This document shows positions 1-13,198 of a DNA stretch of 64,000 nt, in pieces; the stretch's first letter is position 1, and each line of letters begins with the position of its first letter. The notes under the pieces were generated by a model that ran no database searches, had not been told where the DNA came from, and worked only from the letters and a program-made list of their open reading frames with translations. This DNA is from Sclerodactyla briareus (lineage: Eukaryota; Echinodermata; Holothuroidea; Dendrochirotida; Sclerodactylidae), in the NCBI GenBank assembly GCA_026419785.1, contig JAODTK010004332.1:1-64000 (forward strand), given 5' to 3'. The translations under genes were made by a program, and so were the position numbers.

Positions 1-1137
1 GGTACTGCAGAATTTGACGCTATTGGAACATACACTGTGCATGTGCTTATCTTGCTTCGCGTTTAGTTGCATGCAATTACAGGCACCATTCAACACCTCC
101 TCGTTGTGACGACTGACGACTCTACTACGTTGGGCTGTATCTATAAATACACGGAACACCTTGTGTCCGTCAAGGAGCTGGGGACGTGCCGGTTTAATTC
201 TTTCGGTTTACGACTCCGAAGATGTGAACTATATCGCAAGGGCCGAAGACGAGGGGGTCGAACCGATTCGACCCCGGGGCCTCTGAGAAAATCAATGAAA
301 ACAACAATAGAGCGAAACATGCCGTTCAAGCCAGACACACATAACAACGTTGAACACAACGGTACGTGGGAAACCATAGGAGGTCTTAAAGACACAAGAA
401 CACAGCGACTGTTTGTAAATTTAATTACAATAGGGTTGAAAAGGTCGAACCTGGGCGTTCGACGTCTATGACAGTGGAACATGCCGCACATGTTTTCCAG
501 CACCTTAACACAGTTTTTGCGATCAATGCACCCCCATTATTCAGATACTGACCACTGCAATGATGCCCGGGATACGCCACGTTGGACACTTCAGTCATCC
601 GTGGCGTTGGACTTACACTCAAGTTTCTCGTTGCCAAGGTGTCACTTACGCGGTTGGGTAGAACACAGTATCCGCACCGTGTAATGATTCTCGTGTCTGA
701 ATGATTTATTACTCCACTCTTCAGTGACTGATGTTTTGTCTTACATGTTTCATACTTTGGCCTTAGTTTGCCTCAAACCTGACCGCAAACATTGTGCCTT
801 CTTTCTTCCCCTCCATCGCTGGAACCTACAATAATGAATGCCTCAATATCTGACAAGCCGGAGTATCACATGTACAAAACACACCCCATCACTCCACCCG
901 TAATATAATAAATATAGTGACACTTGTTTAGCGCCTTTTCGAAAAGATACAAGGCGCTGTGAACACTTAAGGAACAACCAGAAGAAAGAATACACACACG
1001 TGATAAGTGATACAACTATAACTGTGGCGCCTCCTTGTGTAGTGCTTTGAACGTTGAATTGTGAGATTTTGAGGCAGATGCGCTGGGGGATGCGAAAAGG
1101 ACCAGTGGAGCCGCATATCAGGGGCGTTGTAGGCAAG
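1..1137. other. No gene seen; anonymous DNA
   Basis: The open frames here (up to about 134 codons) overlap one another on both strands and show no recognisable domain, signal peptide or splice context. Frames of this length are expected by chance in a 64-kb window. I see no RNA gene. The last ten bases (TGTAGGCAAG) abut the mobile element that follows. Confidence 0.5.
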
Positions 1138-1873
1138 GGTGGCGCCATCGGGTTGCAGTGGGGGCCACGCCCCTCCCCGTCGGGGAAGCCTGCCCCCCGT
1201 CAGGGGAATTTTTCCATCTCGTCGGGGAGCCCGAGTGGGGAGCTAAATTTACCACCCCGACGATGGCTTTTTTGCCCGACAGTATATATTCCACTTCTTT
1301 ATAGTGAACATTCCTATTCAAGCTGAAAATTTTCGTCGCGCCTCGCGCGCCTCATATCTGTCTATAGTAATGCCAGTTCCTCTCTGCGTTTAAGATCCGG
1401 CGTATGCATCTTCCGACAGACTATACAATCGTGAATATATCAAGGATCACAAGCCTATGGATATCTATCTTCGAAATGGTCCCTGCACGAGATTAGGTTA
1501 GCAATTCTTTGGGGAGGATGCCACGTTCTCTGGGCTCGCCGTCTATCACACGGTTATTGCCTCTGTGTTAGTGGGGTGTGGTGCTTTCACGATAGCGTGC
1601 CCAGGTTTTCCCTGTGCAGTAGTGGGGAGACCTGACCCTATTCTACTAAATAAGCTTGCTCTTTGCGTGGGAAGCTATTGAAAGTAAACATCTCTCTCCA
1701 CAATGTGTATTTCATTTTTCGTTTTTATTCTTCAAGAAAATGTTCAAAAAAAAAGAAAAACATTAAAAAATGCAGGTTTGACTTAGGGGGTTGGGGTAGG
1801 GGGAGCCGTCGGGGTAACTTGCCCCCCACCGTAGGGGAATCGGACCCCCCGTCAAGGAAATCCTGGCGCCACC
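1138..1873. mobile_element. TIR element, copy 1 (non-autonomous DNA transposon)
   Basis: The stretch begins GGTGGCGCCA and ends with the inverted complement TGGCGCCACC, giving 10-bp perfect terminal inverted repeats. Subterminal parts are rich in CCCCGTCGGGG-like blocks at both ends. A second copy at 11987-12547 shares the same ends, the interior motif AGCTGAAA(A)TTTTCG, the track GACT(A/C)TACAATCGTG, and a 3' part with a CACAATGTGT box followed by an A-rich segment and AAAATGCAGGTTGAC. No transposase frame is visible, so it is probably a non-autonomous (MITE-like) element. Here the flanks share only TGTAGG (1128-1133 and 1879-1884), offset by a few bases, so the target duplication is unclear for this copy. 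Confidence 0.7.
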
Positions 1874-4800
1874 ACCGGTGTAGGTGTGAATTCGGTTGCT
1901 GATAATAAATATTTAAGACAGCTTTGTACATTTGGAAGTAGCCGGCTGATGCATAGATTCTCCACCTACGATGAGGTTTAGGAACTGTCAGGATGAATTA
2001 AGGAGGAACATTGTGAATGCAATCATCACCAACCCATCTGTCGGTCTGTCGATAAGGATCTCAGGACCTCAGTGAACCCATGAGTACGGACCAGTGCCCT
2101 CCATCATATCACCAGTGTATCACCGTAGGCTTTACTCGGTAGGAATTCACATTGTCAATTACCGGATTTTCTTGCTGTCTATTCTTAAAAAATATTAATA
2201 AACAGCAGAAGGCGGCACTTGATTGATAGGAACAAACGGCTATGGCCACAATATGTCACGGTCAAGAAAGGTCTAGTGCTAGCTATGACCGAAAATAGTT
2301 TGAAACATTGATCGACTTATACGTAAATTATTGTGATATCGAACATCAGGGTAAACATTAGGCGTTTAGGTTATTCCTCGGTGACAAACAGAACTAACTT
2401 GCTGAATTTCGTTATATGTTCCATACGTCCCCATATAAATTACAATTAGTACGTTACGGAACGATAGCGTACCTATATACCCAATCGGACCAGCTGATAA
2501 CGGTGCTTGTTTGACTACAGGCATGCTGCCTCCGGTTAGTAGTCCGAGGGCCTTGGATTCGGTTCGGCTTTCTAATTTTTTTAAAATTTCATTTAAGGTC
2601 CATGAATGTTGTGCTAGAAACTAGAAAGCTATTCGATGCATTTTCAAAATGGAAAATAGGGAGATTGGTCTGTGGGCAGCGAGTCCTCGGCTGACCCGTG
2701 CATTTGATTGGCGGCTACTGTATGAGGGTCGACCGGTCGAACAAGTTAATTCTAACCCTCTTGACAAGACTCACTTCAGAACCACGCGTTAGTGATTGAT
2801 TTTCCACCCGAAGCATCAAACTCACAGGCTCTTCTGGTGAGCAAGATATTATAAAGTACTAACGTTGCAAGACACCTCCAAAATTCATTCAGGTCCGCAG
2901 TCAGTGAGCGATGACGGGGCTGCACGAGTGAAGCCGCACTCTCGTCTCGGATGGGGAGGTTAAATGGTGATCCCGGGAGCAGAATCTCACCCTGCCCGTT
3001 AACTCGAAAAGGGTAGAAGAACGAAGTCGGGGGTCCTTCTCCACACCCAAACTGGAACCCTAACAATTCCGACCTAAGGAATTTCCCGAGTTAGCTGAAG
3101 CTCATTCGGGTGGAAGCATATAATACGAGGCGTTGTTAGACGGAAACGTACTTTTATTTTAGCTTGCAGCAAATCCTCCTAGGTTTCACTAGTACAGGAG
3201 AGGTGATTTGCGCAGTGGTAGACTCCAGACTACAAAACCAGTGATTGCGAGTCGGCGCCATGAAAGCAGTGTTGTTGAACAAGACTAGGCATGTCTCCTG
3301 AACTTCCACGACGGTAAACGTGGGTACCTTATGAGGTGACATGTGAAGAGTAGTGAGCGCGGTATGTGGATGCCCGATTGGGAAGTCCCCTGGGGGACAT
3401 GATGAAGTGGATCGTCGGGGAGAGCGGAAGAACAAGCCGAATGCATGCTATCTCGTACGGGTGTGTCATAGTCACTAGATCAGGAGAATCTGTGAAGAGC
3501 TTTGAGCCTGTGGGAAAGAGGCGTTCGCGTATATAAGCATTGATATTATTTATTATGATTATAATATTATAAGGAATCGTCCTTCTTTGGCGTTGAAGCA
3601 CACGGTCCCCATAGCCCCACCAGTCAGTCAGTACGGTAACGTCTGATAAAATACTGATCGTACGCACACGATGTAACCACGAGCCATTAACAACTGTTAT
3701 GTCGTCAACACCAAAATCTTGTGTGAAGAAATTACAAATTATATCAGTAAAAAACTTGATTGAAAGGTTGAGAAAAACTTTCAGCGGTTGTTCTATGACA
3801 ATCGGTGGTTCGGCGCTCCTTTACGTTTTTGACCATGAATTTGTTTAAATCTACTTTTCTCGGTGGTACCAACAGTCACGATATGACGCAGTTCGTGATG
3901 AAAAAATGCATTGCATGCGAAGAAAACGGGGGGGGGGGGGGCGGTGATAACAGATAGAAACACTAGAGTCGTGAAAAGATTGCCAATCACCGGAAACCCG
4001 ATTTTTCCGATCATTTCACCTTAGCCCATCTATCCGGAGAATGAAAACCTTTGGCATGCACCGGCTTGATTCGTGGCAGCCCATCGTGTTATGGCTCCCG
4101 TAGGCTACCTACCGTAGCTATCATCGCCCACGTCGCACTTAAATTGGCAATGGGAGGGATTTCCCAGAATCAGTGAAGAGACATCGTCGTCTCGAAACAC
4201 CGTAACGTCGTTGTCGCAAACCGGCAGAGTGCCGGACTAGCAAATAGCGGAAAACATCAAAACCGTCTCACGTATATCGGACGTTTGCATGACGTGGCAT
4301 TGCGCCGCTACATCGAATCGAGGCGGTGTACGTCTCATCGTTATGCAAAACGCTGTAGCGTTTTCACAGTGCTATCAGCTGACAGGCCCTTTAATGCGCT
4401 TGGTCCGGAAAACTATGCACATACCTTATGCTATGGGAATTGATGAGTGAATGCTTATAACTGGATGCCGCTCAAAGTTTCCCTGAAAAATCACACGGTG
4501 TTGTATCTAAGTAGTGTTGCGTCACATCCAGAACGAATGGCCCCGATCGTAAGGGGGTGGGGAGGTGGCGGGGATAAAGGTTCCAACTCGGGACAAATAA
4601 CAACTTCATATGACCCTTATTTGGCTGGCCTTTGCGGTAGCCACCGAGGGTATGATCATTATGAACTCTCTTCAGTCTTCGATAACTCAGCATGAAATCG
4701 ACCCAGTAGTAATTATTTAACGATTGGTTAAGAAGTTCCCGAGTCTATACGCCTATCGTCTCTCCATCAGCAAACACGCGCCTCAATTATCGCTCACAAT

Positions 4801-6680
4801 ACCTCTCAATACGGTCCAAATAGGCTTACCCGTCCTTATCTGGAAATCATCAATCAATGGGCTTTGGGGAGTTGTACCGATGGTTCAACAGCAGTGCGCC
4901 AGGAGTTTTGTCGTCGGTATGTTATACCCCTTTGGGAGTCCACCACTATTGTGTGGTTCCAAGAGATTGGTCCTCCTAACAAACATAACATCGGCGAGTG
5001 GTGGGAGAAAGGTAGAACCACCTGGTTATGGTATCCTCGAGGTGGCTCCCGACTGCCCGATCCCGATGTATAGTGGAGCGTATTTTCACAGTGAATGTGG
5101 ATTTGATTTATACGTGCAAGACTCCAAAGAAACTTCACAAAAATGGCATCATCGGAAGAGAGAAACACACTCCAATTACTGATTCTAATGCGGGGGCACA
5201 GCCGTGACTATCACTCTGCCATGCTATTCCTATGTATGGGTGCGAAAAGCAACCAGGGATGGAGGTTGGTGACCCCCTCCCAAGGTACAAACGCTGGGGA
5301 AGGAGGGCTCTGTCATGGGAACCTCCAGACATAAAAATCGACCTACTAGTCATATTGCAGAAAGAAATTGTCATGACCCTCTCAACGTTCCCAGGAACCC
5401 GAAAATACCAGTAGCAAAAGTAAGGCCCGCCTATTACACCTTAATTATCTTGATCCCATTACTGCAGTTCTCAAATGAGTGGTACGATATAAAATGACCT
5501 ACCCGGCTCCCCCTCCCCTCGCCATTTTTAATCCCTCTCCCTCCTCTCTCCGTTTGTACTGCGAGGTTATCGCATAAACGTGACTTTGCAGCTAGTCGGG
5601 TCGCTCGGGACTGAGGAATCGAAACTTCGGATTCCATCTCTCTAGATAGGGGGCTGTGACCCATGAATTGTGATGAAAGGTAAACTCAAGGGTTGACCAA
5701 GAACACAAATCAATGGAAACAATGGCCCATATGGCAGTGATGTAAAATATGAAAATGGGTGATAAATTGTAGGAAAACAGACGAGCTATGTTGCGGGTTA
5801 GCATGACAGTAACATACACCTTGGAAAAGACATGGGGCAGTTGGGTGTGTTGAATTCACAATTTTTTTCTCTTGCACACTCATGACATGTCGACTTAAAT
5901 TGTATAAGACTAGCCAACAAGCAGAAACCTTTCATCGAACTAACCATTAGGCCAACGGTCACCAGGTACAATTGTACATGTGGTTTTGCTAAAGTATTCA
6001 CCCTAGCATGGGGCCATGTATATAGCGATAAAAAGTTCATCCAGAATAAGCCTCTTGCACGAATCGGCTAAAAATTATTTTTTGAATACAACTCTTTAGA
6101 TACAATTTTGGGGTCAGAGGCTGTCACGAACATGAGAGCAAAACGATGTGCAATGCCTTCTCTGAATCGAGGCTCCACGTTGTGGGGGACTATTGCATAT
6201 GATGTCCCCCTCCCCAACTTCGAAAATGGGGGACGTGTCTTCTCCCCTCCCCTTCCCCCACCACCCTCACCCATCCCCCTCACGATCGACGTCCCATGAC
6301 TGACACACGTAACCTAAGTCATTTGGCATAGTACACGTACCCTTGGTATGTTTTAGAAATCGCGGAAGAGATCCTCACGTAATCAAAAAAACTGGAGACA
6401 ATATTCAAGATAACCGATCAGCGGCGAACCTTTCTCGTCTTCTCGACATCAACGCCTATCCACAATCATTCCGTCCCTTCGGTAATCCTAGTATTTTCCT
6501 ACGTAGAAAAGTTTCCGTGACCTGCGTAGGAGAGAAGAACGCATGTGACAAGCATAATACCCCTGGGGAAATAACATCCTTGAAAACCTACGCTCATCAG
6601 GTCATTTGCTCCAATCATAACACTCAGAACTAAACGGTATAACGGGTTTTATGGTATTTAACTCCGTAGTACAGTACTTA
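1874..6680. other. No gene seen; anonymous CpG-normal DNA
   Basis: The region contains scattered short frames. The longest is 152 codons on + at 4724-5182, overlapped by a 104-codon frame on - and a 69-codon frame on +, none with a recognisable family. A 14-base G homopolymer lies at 3928-3941, and pyrimidine-rich stretches lie near 5500-5550 and 6235-6285. I see no tRNA, rRNA or clear splice-bounded exon. Confidence 0.45.
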
Positions 6681-6888
6681 TCTAACGATGCATGACACGA
6701 TAGGTCTATAGATAGCTGTGTCATTGTGCGGGGAGTTGAGTGGCTTCATTAAAGATAACGTTGCTCATCTAAACCGTGCCAAGTTCGCACAGAAAAACAT
6801 GTCAGTGAAATAGCCCGATAAGTTACTGTATTGGTTTACTGATATACTGACAGGTATCAGCATACTCAAGCTTTAATTGCGACTCGTC
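6681..6888 (+). repeat. Dispersed direct repeat, copy A (partner at 8679-8867)
   Basis: It runs from TAACGATGCATGA to TTTAATTGCGAC and aligns over its full length with 8679-8867. Shared landmarks are TGTGCGGG, GTGGCTTC(A/T)TTAAA, TTGCTCA-TCTAA, the GGTATCA inverted-repeat core and the closing TTTAATTGCGAC. The two copies flank the 22-bp minisatellite, so the whole 6.7-9.3 kb block looks like a locally duplicated unit. Confidence 0.65.
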
Positions 6889-7544
6889 GGACGCAAGTGC
6901 AGGGGGTCCGAACTCGAAGCAGTAAAGTGTATGGGTTGATGGGCACGAAGATATCATGTGCGGAGCTCTCATAGAGGCTGGGGCGGGGTCCAGTGGCGTA
7001 GTCATTAAGTTGGGAATTAGCCTATAGTTTGAGGCGTAACGTATTATGCTCCTACGCCGATACCTGTCAAGGCAAAAATGTAGACGCTCCTTATACCTTT
7101 GATATTAGGTTGGATATGGGGCGAAATTTATCTCAATTTTTTTTTCGGGGGACTTGCGAACACGATAACTGTTCAAGACAAAAATACTTGAGACACTCTA
7201 TTAGTCGTAGGGAGTAAGATCCCTTTTGTATTTGAGTCAATCCAGAAACCTTGTGAGCACGGTATCACGTTCGACCCAAAATTGATGGATTATATCGACT
7301 TGTAGGTTGACCATATGGACTAAATTATCCCTATAGGTTTGGGGGGAGTCTCAGTGTCACCACAGGTCAACAGAATGTCAAACTCCGAAAAACCTTGTAA
7401 ACATACATGGCATGCAACTGTAAAATGTCCAGATCTTTTGAAACTTGTCATAAAGAGTTGCTATGGACAAGATACCTCTATTGTTTTGAGTTCTGGTCCA
7501 AGGTTACCAAAGGTCAACAAGCCTGAATTATGGGAAGCTGTATA
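6889..7544. other. No gene seen; diverged flank of the minisatellite
   Basis: A lone CAGTGGCGTAG motif near 6992 resembles the end of a hAT-type short element, but no partner end was found. Around 7300-7360, GTAGGTTGACCAT followed by a G-rich run resembles the start of the duplicated unit at 8295. It may be a third, older copy of that unit. Confidence 0.35.
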
Positions 7545-8262
7545 TGCCCTACAATGAAAGCTTATATATGCCTAATGAAAGCTTGTATATTCCCATGAAG
7601 CTTATATATGCCTACATGAAGCTTATACATGCCTACAGAAAGCTCGTATATGCCTACATGAAAGTTTATATATGCCTACATGAAAGCTTATTAGGCCTAC
7701 ATGAAAGCTTGTAATGCCTACAACATGAAAGTTTTATAATATGCCTACATGAAAGCTTGTATATGCCTAAATGAAAGCTTGTATAGGCTACATGAAAGCT
7801 GTGTATATGCCTACGTGAAAGCTTATAATATGCCTCATGAAAGCCTTGTATTTGTCTCCATGAGCTCTATATATGCCTAAATGAATGCTCTTGTATATGC
7901 CACATGAAATCTTGTATATGCCTACATGAAAGTTTATATATGCCTACATGAAAGGTTATATATCCTACGGAAAGCTTGTAAGTGCTACATGAAGCTTATA
8001 TATGCCTAATGAAAGCTTGTAATGCCTACATGAAATCTTGTATATGCCTACATGAAAGTTTATATATGCCTACATGAAATCTTGTATATGCCTACATGAA
8101 AGCTTATATATGCCTACATGAAGCTTTGTATATGCCTACAGGAAAGCTTGTATAAGCTACCTGAAGTTATCTATGCCTACAATGAAAGCTTGTAATAGCC
8201 TACATGAAAGCCTTATATATGCCTACATGAACGCTTGTCTATGCCTACATGACGCTCTGTCC
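7545..8262 (+). repeat. 22-bp minisatellite, about 32 units
   Basis: The unit is close to TGCCTACATGAAAGCTT followed by GTATA or ATATA. Many units alternate between the GTATA and ATATA endings, which suggests a 44-bp dimer as the amplified unit. Each unit contains the HindIII palindrome AAGCTT. Units differ mostly by loss or gain of single bases rather than by substitutions. No long reading frame crosses the array. Confidence 0.9.
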
Positions 8263-8274
8263 ACAAAAGGTCTA

Positions 8275-9260
8275 GAGGGCTCATACTTGGCAATATAGGT
8301 TGACCATGATAGTGATCCCCGTTGTTTGGGGGTCCAGGGTGCTGCTATCACCCAGGTGACAAAGGTGACAGTTTCCCATCCTTGTAACAAACCTTTGTTC
8401 AAGCCTGGATAATTTTCAAGGGCGCCACTTGTTATGTAGGTTGGTCAAATCAAAAGAACGCTCATATCCTATTGTTTTGGGGTCGGAGTCTGAAGCCTTT
8501 GTGGTAAACAGCCCTGGGGAGTGGGGGGGCTTCATGAACATGTATATACCCGGTACCCAATACCCGGTACCTTATGCCAGTATGCTTTAAGGGATCATAG
8601 TCGCAGCCCTATAGTGCTGGAATCAGTACGCAGCGTTTCGTTCTTGTTTTGAGAATCGAACACTAGATCGAATTAGCTAACGAAGCATGAAACTATAACC
8701 TCGCTGTGCATCTGTGCGGGCGGTAGGTGGCTTCTTTAAACAGATAATAATTGCTCAATCTAACGACCGAGTTTTTCACTGAAAAGGGTCAATAAATAGC
8801 CGATCAGTTTACTGTAGGTTTAATGATACTACGAGGTATCATTCTACGCAAATATTTTAATTGCGACGTCAACGAAGAAAAAAAAAAAACTTGTATAGAC
8901 CTACCTGTCTAGATGTCGCGGCAAACACCTTACATATATAGTTGGCCCTATTAAGTTCCCACTTTTTTGGGGGGTCAGGTCTTATCTCACGAAGGTGAGC
9001 AAATATGAAAAGTTCATCCTTGTAATTGGTTGACCAAATCAAAAGATTCATTCCTATTTTGTTTTTTTGGGGGGTGGGGGGGGAGTGCTCGTGATAAACA
9101 GCCAGGGGAGAGGGATTGCTTAAATGCACTGTGAGCAATACCCCCAGTACCTTATATTCTTCATTGAATCATAGTGGCAACCACTAAAGGGCTGGAGTCA
9201 CTACGCAGTGTGCGTTCTTGTTTTTAGAATCGACCCACGATCGAATTTAAAGCGAATACG
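8275..9260 (+). repeat. Tandem duplication of a roughly 600-bp unit
   Basis: 8275-8870 and 8890-9260 are two diverged direct copies; the second lacks the last third. Shared landmarks in order are TATAG(G)TTG(A)CC, a G-run followed by GGTC, CATCCTTGTAA, GACC/GGTC-AAATCAAAAGA, TAAACAGCC, CAGTACC/GGTACCTTAT, AATCATAGT/GATCATAGT, CTGGA(A/G)TCA-TACGCAG, and GTTCTTGTTTT-AGAATCGA. The end of the first copy (8679-8867) is the same sequence as 6681-6888. Confidence 0.7.
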
Positions 9261-11976
9261 TGTATGTACATCAGTCACAAGCTGCATACAACATACCACT
9301 CGTTACTTCACGAACACTAGCACGAACACCTATGTAATCCACATCACAAATCATGTCAAATGCCTGTACCCTAGAAACACATATCTCATCTGTAAGTGGG
9401 AGGTTTTTATGACAAAACTTACAACTTGAATTGTTGACAAGATACGGAATATCTTTCCGTATTCCTGCTTCGAAGGTGCAAAATGGCAGCGCATCGTTTC
9501 CACCCGTGGACACATCAATTCTTCATAAAGTGAGAAAAAATCTCACAATTTCGGGGTTAGAGTGTGATTATATATTGTACAATGGCTACTTTTCCTTGAG
9601 ACTGATCGTCTTTTGAATAGCCCGCGTGCCTATTAGTACCTTAACTGCTGCAAACGTTCTGTGAACTTTTGTCGATTAGTAATTTTTCCTAATCTTTATA
9701 GCCTCAATCACGCAAGGTTCATCACGTGGGAACCATGACATAACAATACAGATTTAAACCTGCTTATTAACCCGCATAACCAGGTCCCGGCTGGCTTTTT
9801 GGCGAAAAGATCATCGCTGTTTCACGGGCGCTATCAATTGCAATTGCGAGGGGAAATAACAACACGTTTCACTGAGGAAGTGAGAGACAAGTCAAATAAT
9901 AGGTGGAGAGTGAGCCCTCCACTGCATACTGCACGCCCTTCGTGTCATAGGAATTGGGTTTCCGTTTGCTTGTCCAGATCCGTTTGGCTTGTCCTCTATG
10001 TATTTGTTTATTTCTTTGGGATCGAATAAATACTTATGTTTCGTCGCAATTTTTGACGGGAGAATTACCAAACACTTGTTTATTGTGGCAACAATTCATC
10101 CTTGGTAACGAGTTCATTCATTTTGAACACTTAAGCCTGTGCGAAAAACCATCAAATTCATACCACGAGGAACCCCCACCATAGTTATATACCCCCAACC
10201 CTCCGTTAGATGTTCTTCGCAACTACCATCTTTTTACTGCACAAACTTTTGCAATGGCGTCCGCAACATGAACATGAGGCCGCGGTGAAATGAACAAACT
10301 GACTTGCAATATCTCATATGGTTCAACGCAGAGTGCAATCGCCTCCCAGCACACGGTATGGGCTTGTGGGGGACACTTTTTCTTTCCAGTCTATAAGTAT
10401 GGCGAACTCATGCCGAAATCGATTGTACATAGTCATATAGAATTTACAACATGACGTTTTGTTTATCCCATAACATATAACATATCACGTCGAATCCAGT
10501 ATGAGATCTTTATCTTTGTGAGTGCGGGGGCTGGTCATCCCAGGAACCTTGTGTAGGCTCCGATGGCGAATGTCAATGGATGCTATGACGGGAGGCCTAT
10601 TTCCGAATTTACAAACCGGAACATCTTTTGCCAGAATTGGTCCATCTGTCCTCTCAAAACCGTCAGGCGAACATTGCTTCCATGAAAAGAGATTATCTGT
10701 TGTTCCGTGCAACTTGGTACCTCCCCTATTGTGACGTCAAATTGCATCGGCATAACGACCAAGGTCGGTAGGTCCTCTCGTGTGTCATCTGCACAGGCCT
10801 ATAGCCTTACACTCTTGGGTTCACGCTTTCTTACGTAATACAACCGCTGTTGTTGCTTTTCAATGCCCCTGTGACGTTTTCGGACATTGACCAATGAAAA
10901 TTGCCATCACGAGACTGGGATCAGACAGGGTCACGATCATAAATCTATAGTCCGCGGGAGGTTGGTAACAAGCAGGCAGGGAGGCAGGAGTGTGCTACGA
11001 GAACAAAACTGTCAAATTGGGGCAATATAAGGTTCCGATATAATTTACCATGCAACCCTCGCCTGGAGTTATCCGTTATTTGAGCGCCTTTATTGACATG
11101 TTGCTAGGAAATCGATTAACAGGCAATGACTACCTCACAGTTCTCGCCTCACTCATAACATTACGATAGAAGACCCAGCATCACCTACCCTAGTTCGTTA
11201 CTTCTCAAGTTCCCACCGATAGTCCTAACGTAGAAGATTTGCTCTCAGGGCTCTAAATGTTCCCAGATCAGGGTCCTCATTAATATTGAATCAAGTTGTA
11301 AGACTAATGACTCTGTTTTTCCTCTGAACCAACGGGCCGGGCCGTGTTTATACGAATCCTGGTGATTCCACTTCATCGCATTCTGGAACACGGTTCCTGT
11401 AGACGCAAGAGAGGCAAAATCACTGTCATTCAGCCTGAGAAAGACCCTGAGACCCTCAAGGGCGTGATGGGTGCAGAGGGGAAGCGCGGTGAGGGAGGGA
11501 GGGGGGGGGGGGCGCAGTGCCCTAGCAAGGTCCGAGCCAGAAAACCCATCCTTCGATTCTTTGACGAAGTCAGAGAGAGACTCTGCAGTCATGTAGTTGT
11601 ATATATTATATGGGGTAGGTGTGTTGTGTGTGTAGGCTGGTGGAGCTAAATAGAAGTCTGGCATGTCATCTATCTATTCCGTGTGTAACATCGCGCTTTT
11701 AGGCCCCAAACAGTATTCTCTGAGGATGTTCGAACAAACTTGTAACACTGTTATTGGCACATGAGGCATGGATGAATTTGAAGTAACTGCAAACAGGGGC
11801 GTCGTGCAAAAAATAATTATGGGGGGGGGGGCGTGGAAAATTGTCAAAAAATTCAGATTACAGACGGCGGCCACCTGACCACTTCGAAAGCGGCCAGCAG
11901 ATTGTGAAAACCCAGCTGCAAAACGGCGCGTGAAAATTTATTGTCTTTTTGGAGACGTTTTTGAAAAGACTCACCC
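9261..11976. other. No gene seen; anonymous DNA
   Basis: There are open frames of 60-139 codons on both strands (longest on - at 11245-11664) without recognisable domains. Near 11793, CAGGGGCGTCG followed by an A/T tract and an 11-base G run looks like one end of a hAT-type short element, but I could not find the other end. The final ten bases, TTTGCACAAG at 11977-11986, are the left flank duplication of the next element. Confidence 0.4.
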
Positions 11977-11986
11977 TTTGCACAAG

Positions 11987-12547
11987 GGTGGCGCAGGGGA
12001 GGGCACGGTCCCCACCTTTTTCCATTTCGTCGGGAAGCCGAGTGGGTATAAATGTTCCCAACATTCTTATAACAAAAAATCCCATATTAAAGCTGAAATT
12101 TTCGGCGGATTATTTGCAGTGTTGCTCGCTTGAGTCAAGGATCAGCGTATCCGGGATTCATACAGACTCTACAATCGTGGATAGGCAACACAAGTCGTAT
12201 ATAAATATCGAGATATGTCAATGCAGGGCCGGAATAATGTTATAATTTGTTGGGGGGATGTCGTCCTGCCAGCTACCCGTTTTGCCTTCGTGTTAATTGG
12301 GTGCTTCACGACGCAAAGACTTCAGTTCTAGGCATTTTTCCTCGGTAGTTTACTTGAGAGCGCTGAATCGAGTGCGGATGCCACTTGAGAATTGACGTAA
12401 ACAATTCCTTCCACATTGTGTGTTTGATTTATTTTTCTCGAACAAAAGTTCAAAAATTGAAAACAACACATCAAAAATGCAGGTTGACCTAGGGGGTAAG
12501 GCTCGTCGGGGGACCTGGACCCCCGTCGGAGAACTCCTGGCGCCACC
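11987..12547. mobile_element. TIR element, copy 2, with target-site duplication
   Basis: This is a shorter copy of the 1138-1873 element. It begins GGTGGCGCAGGGG (one C fewer than copy 1) and ends TGGCGCCACC. It is flanked by near-identical ten-base sequences, TTTGCACAAG (11977-11986) and TTTGCATAAG (12549-12558), with one A between the right end and its flank. A flank duplication of 8-10 bp fits hAT or a related cut-and-paste superfamily, but assignment is open because no transposase is present. Interior landmarks match copy 1 in the same order. Confidence 0.75.
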
Positions 12548-12558
12548 ATTTGCATAAG

Positions 12559-13150
12559 CCTATATATACAGATATGATGCTACTGGAGGTGGATCTAGGG
12601 ATTAATATTAAATCGGTTGAGTCTTCTCCAGGAGGCAGCATTAGGTAATTTTGTGTCGTTTTTTGCGAAATAGACCAAACGATCTACGTTTCATTGAAGT
12701 CCCCCAAATGATACCGCAAATAACCTGAAATTGGAAGAAGAAGAATGTAGCCACTAGGCTTATAATAATTAATGTAAATGAGTACTGAATCAAGATATGG
12801 ATGGTCCTTTTGATTCCGCGACGGAACGTCCACTTGTCCCATTAATATAGTAGTGCAATCTGACTTTACCAGACAAGGTACTGTCAGTCGAAGTCTAACA
12901 GTTTCTGGCAAGAGACATTTATCAAGAAAGTTATAATCCACCGTTAAATGTTAAGAAAAATCTCATTAAAGGTAATCCTTGTCGGACCTTTACTAGTAAC
13001 ATTTGAATATCAGTCACTTTAAAAAAGCGCATTGTCATCTGGTAGCAACTGACGGAGAAGCGACTGCGACGTTTCTCATGACGTCACGATTCGAATCGCG
13101 GCAATCATTTCGACAAGCGGTACGGATATTCGTCTCCAAGGGCGGCGATC
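12559..13150. other. No gene seen
   Basis: AT-rich anonymous DNA. A short palindrome CGATTCGAATCG lies near 13087. It resembles a tRNA B-box core but has no A-box upstream on either strand. Confidence 0.4.
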
Positions 13151-13198
13151 ATGGGGGGGGGGGGGGGAGGACGGGGGGGCGGGGCGACGGCGTCCCCC

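Noticed and set aside
4724..5182. 152-codon + frame with overlapping - and + frames
   Set aside because: With six frames and roughly 6000 stop-to-stop intervals, several frames of this size are expected by chance. No domain, splice or composition support.
10485..10734. Opposed 70-75-codon frames
   Set aside because: Both strands open and no homology; taken as chance.
11245..11664. 139-codon minus frame opposite a 101-codon plus frame
   Set aside because: It spans a G-homopolymer tract and is open on both strands, with no recognisable family.
11793..11880. CAGGGGCGTCG end of a possible hAT-type element
   Set aside because: No matching opposite end or flank duplication was found.
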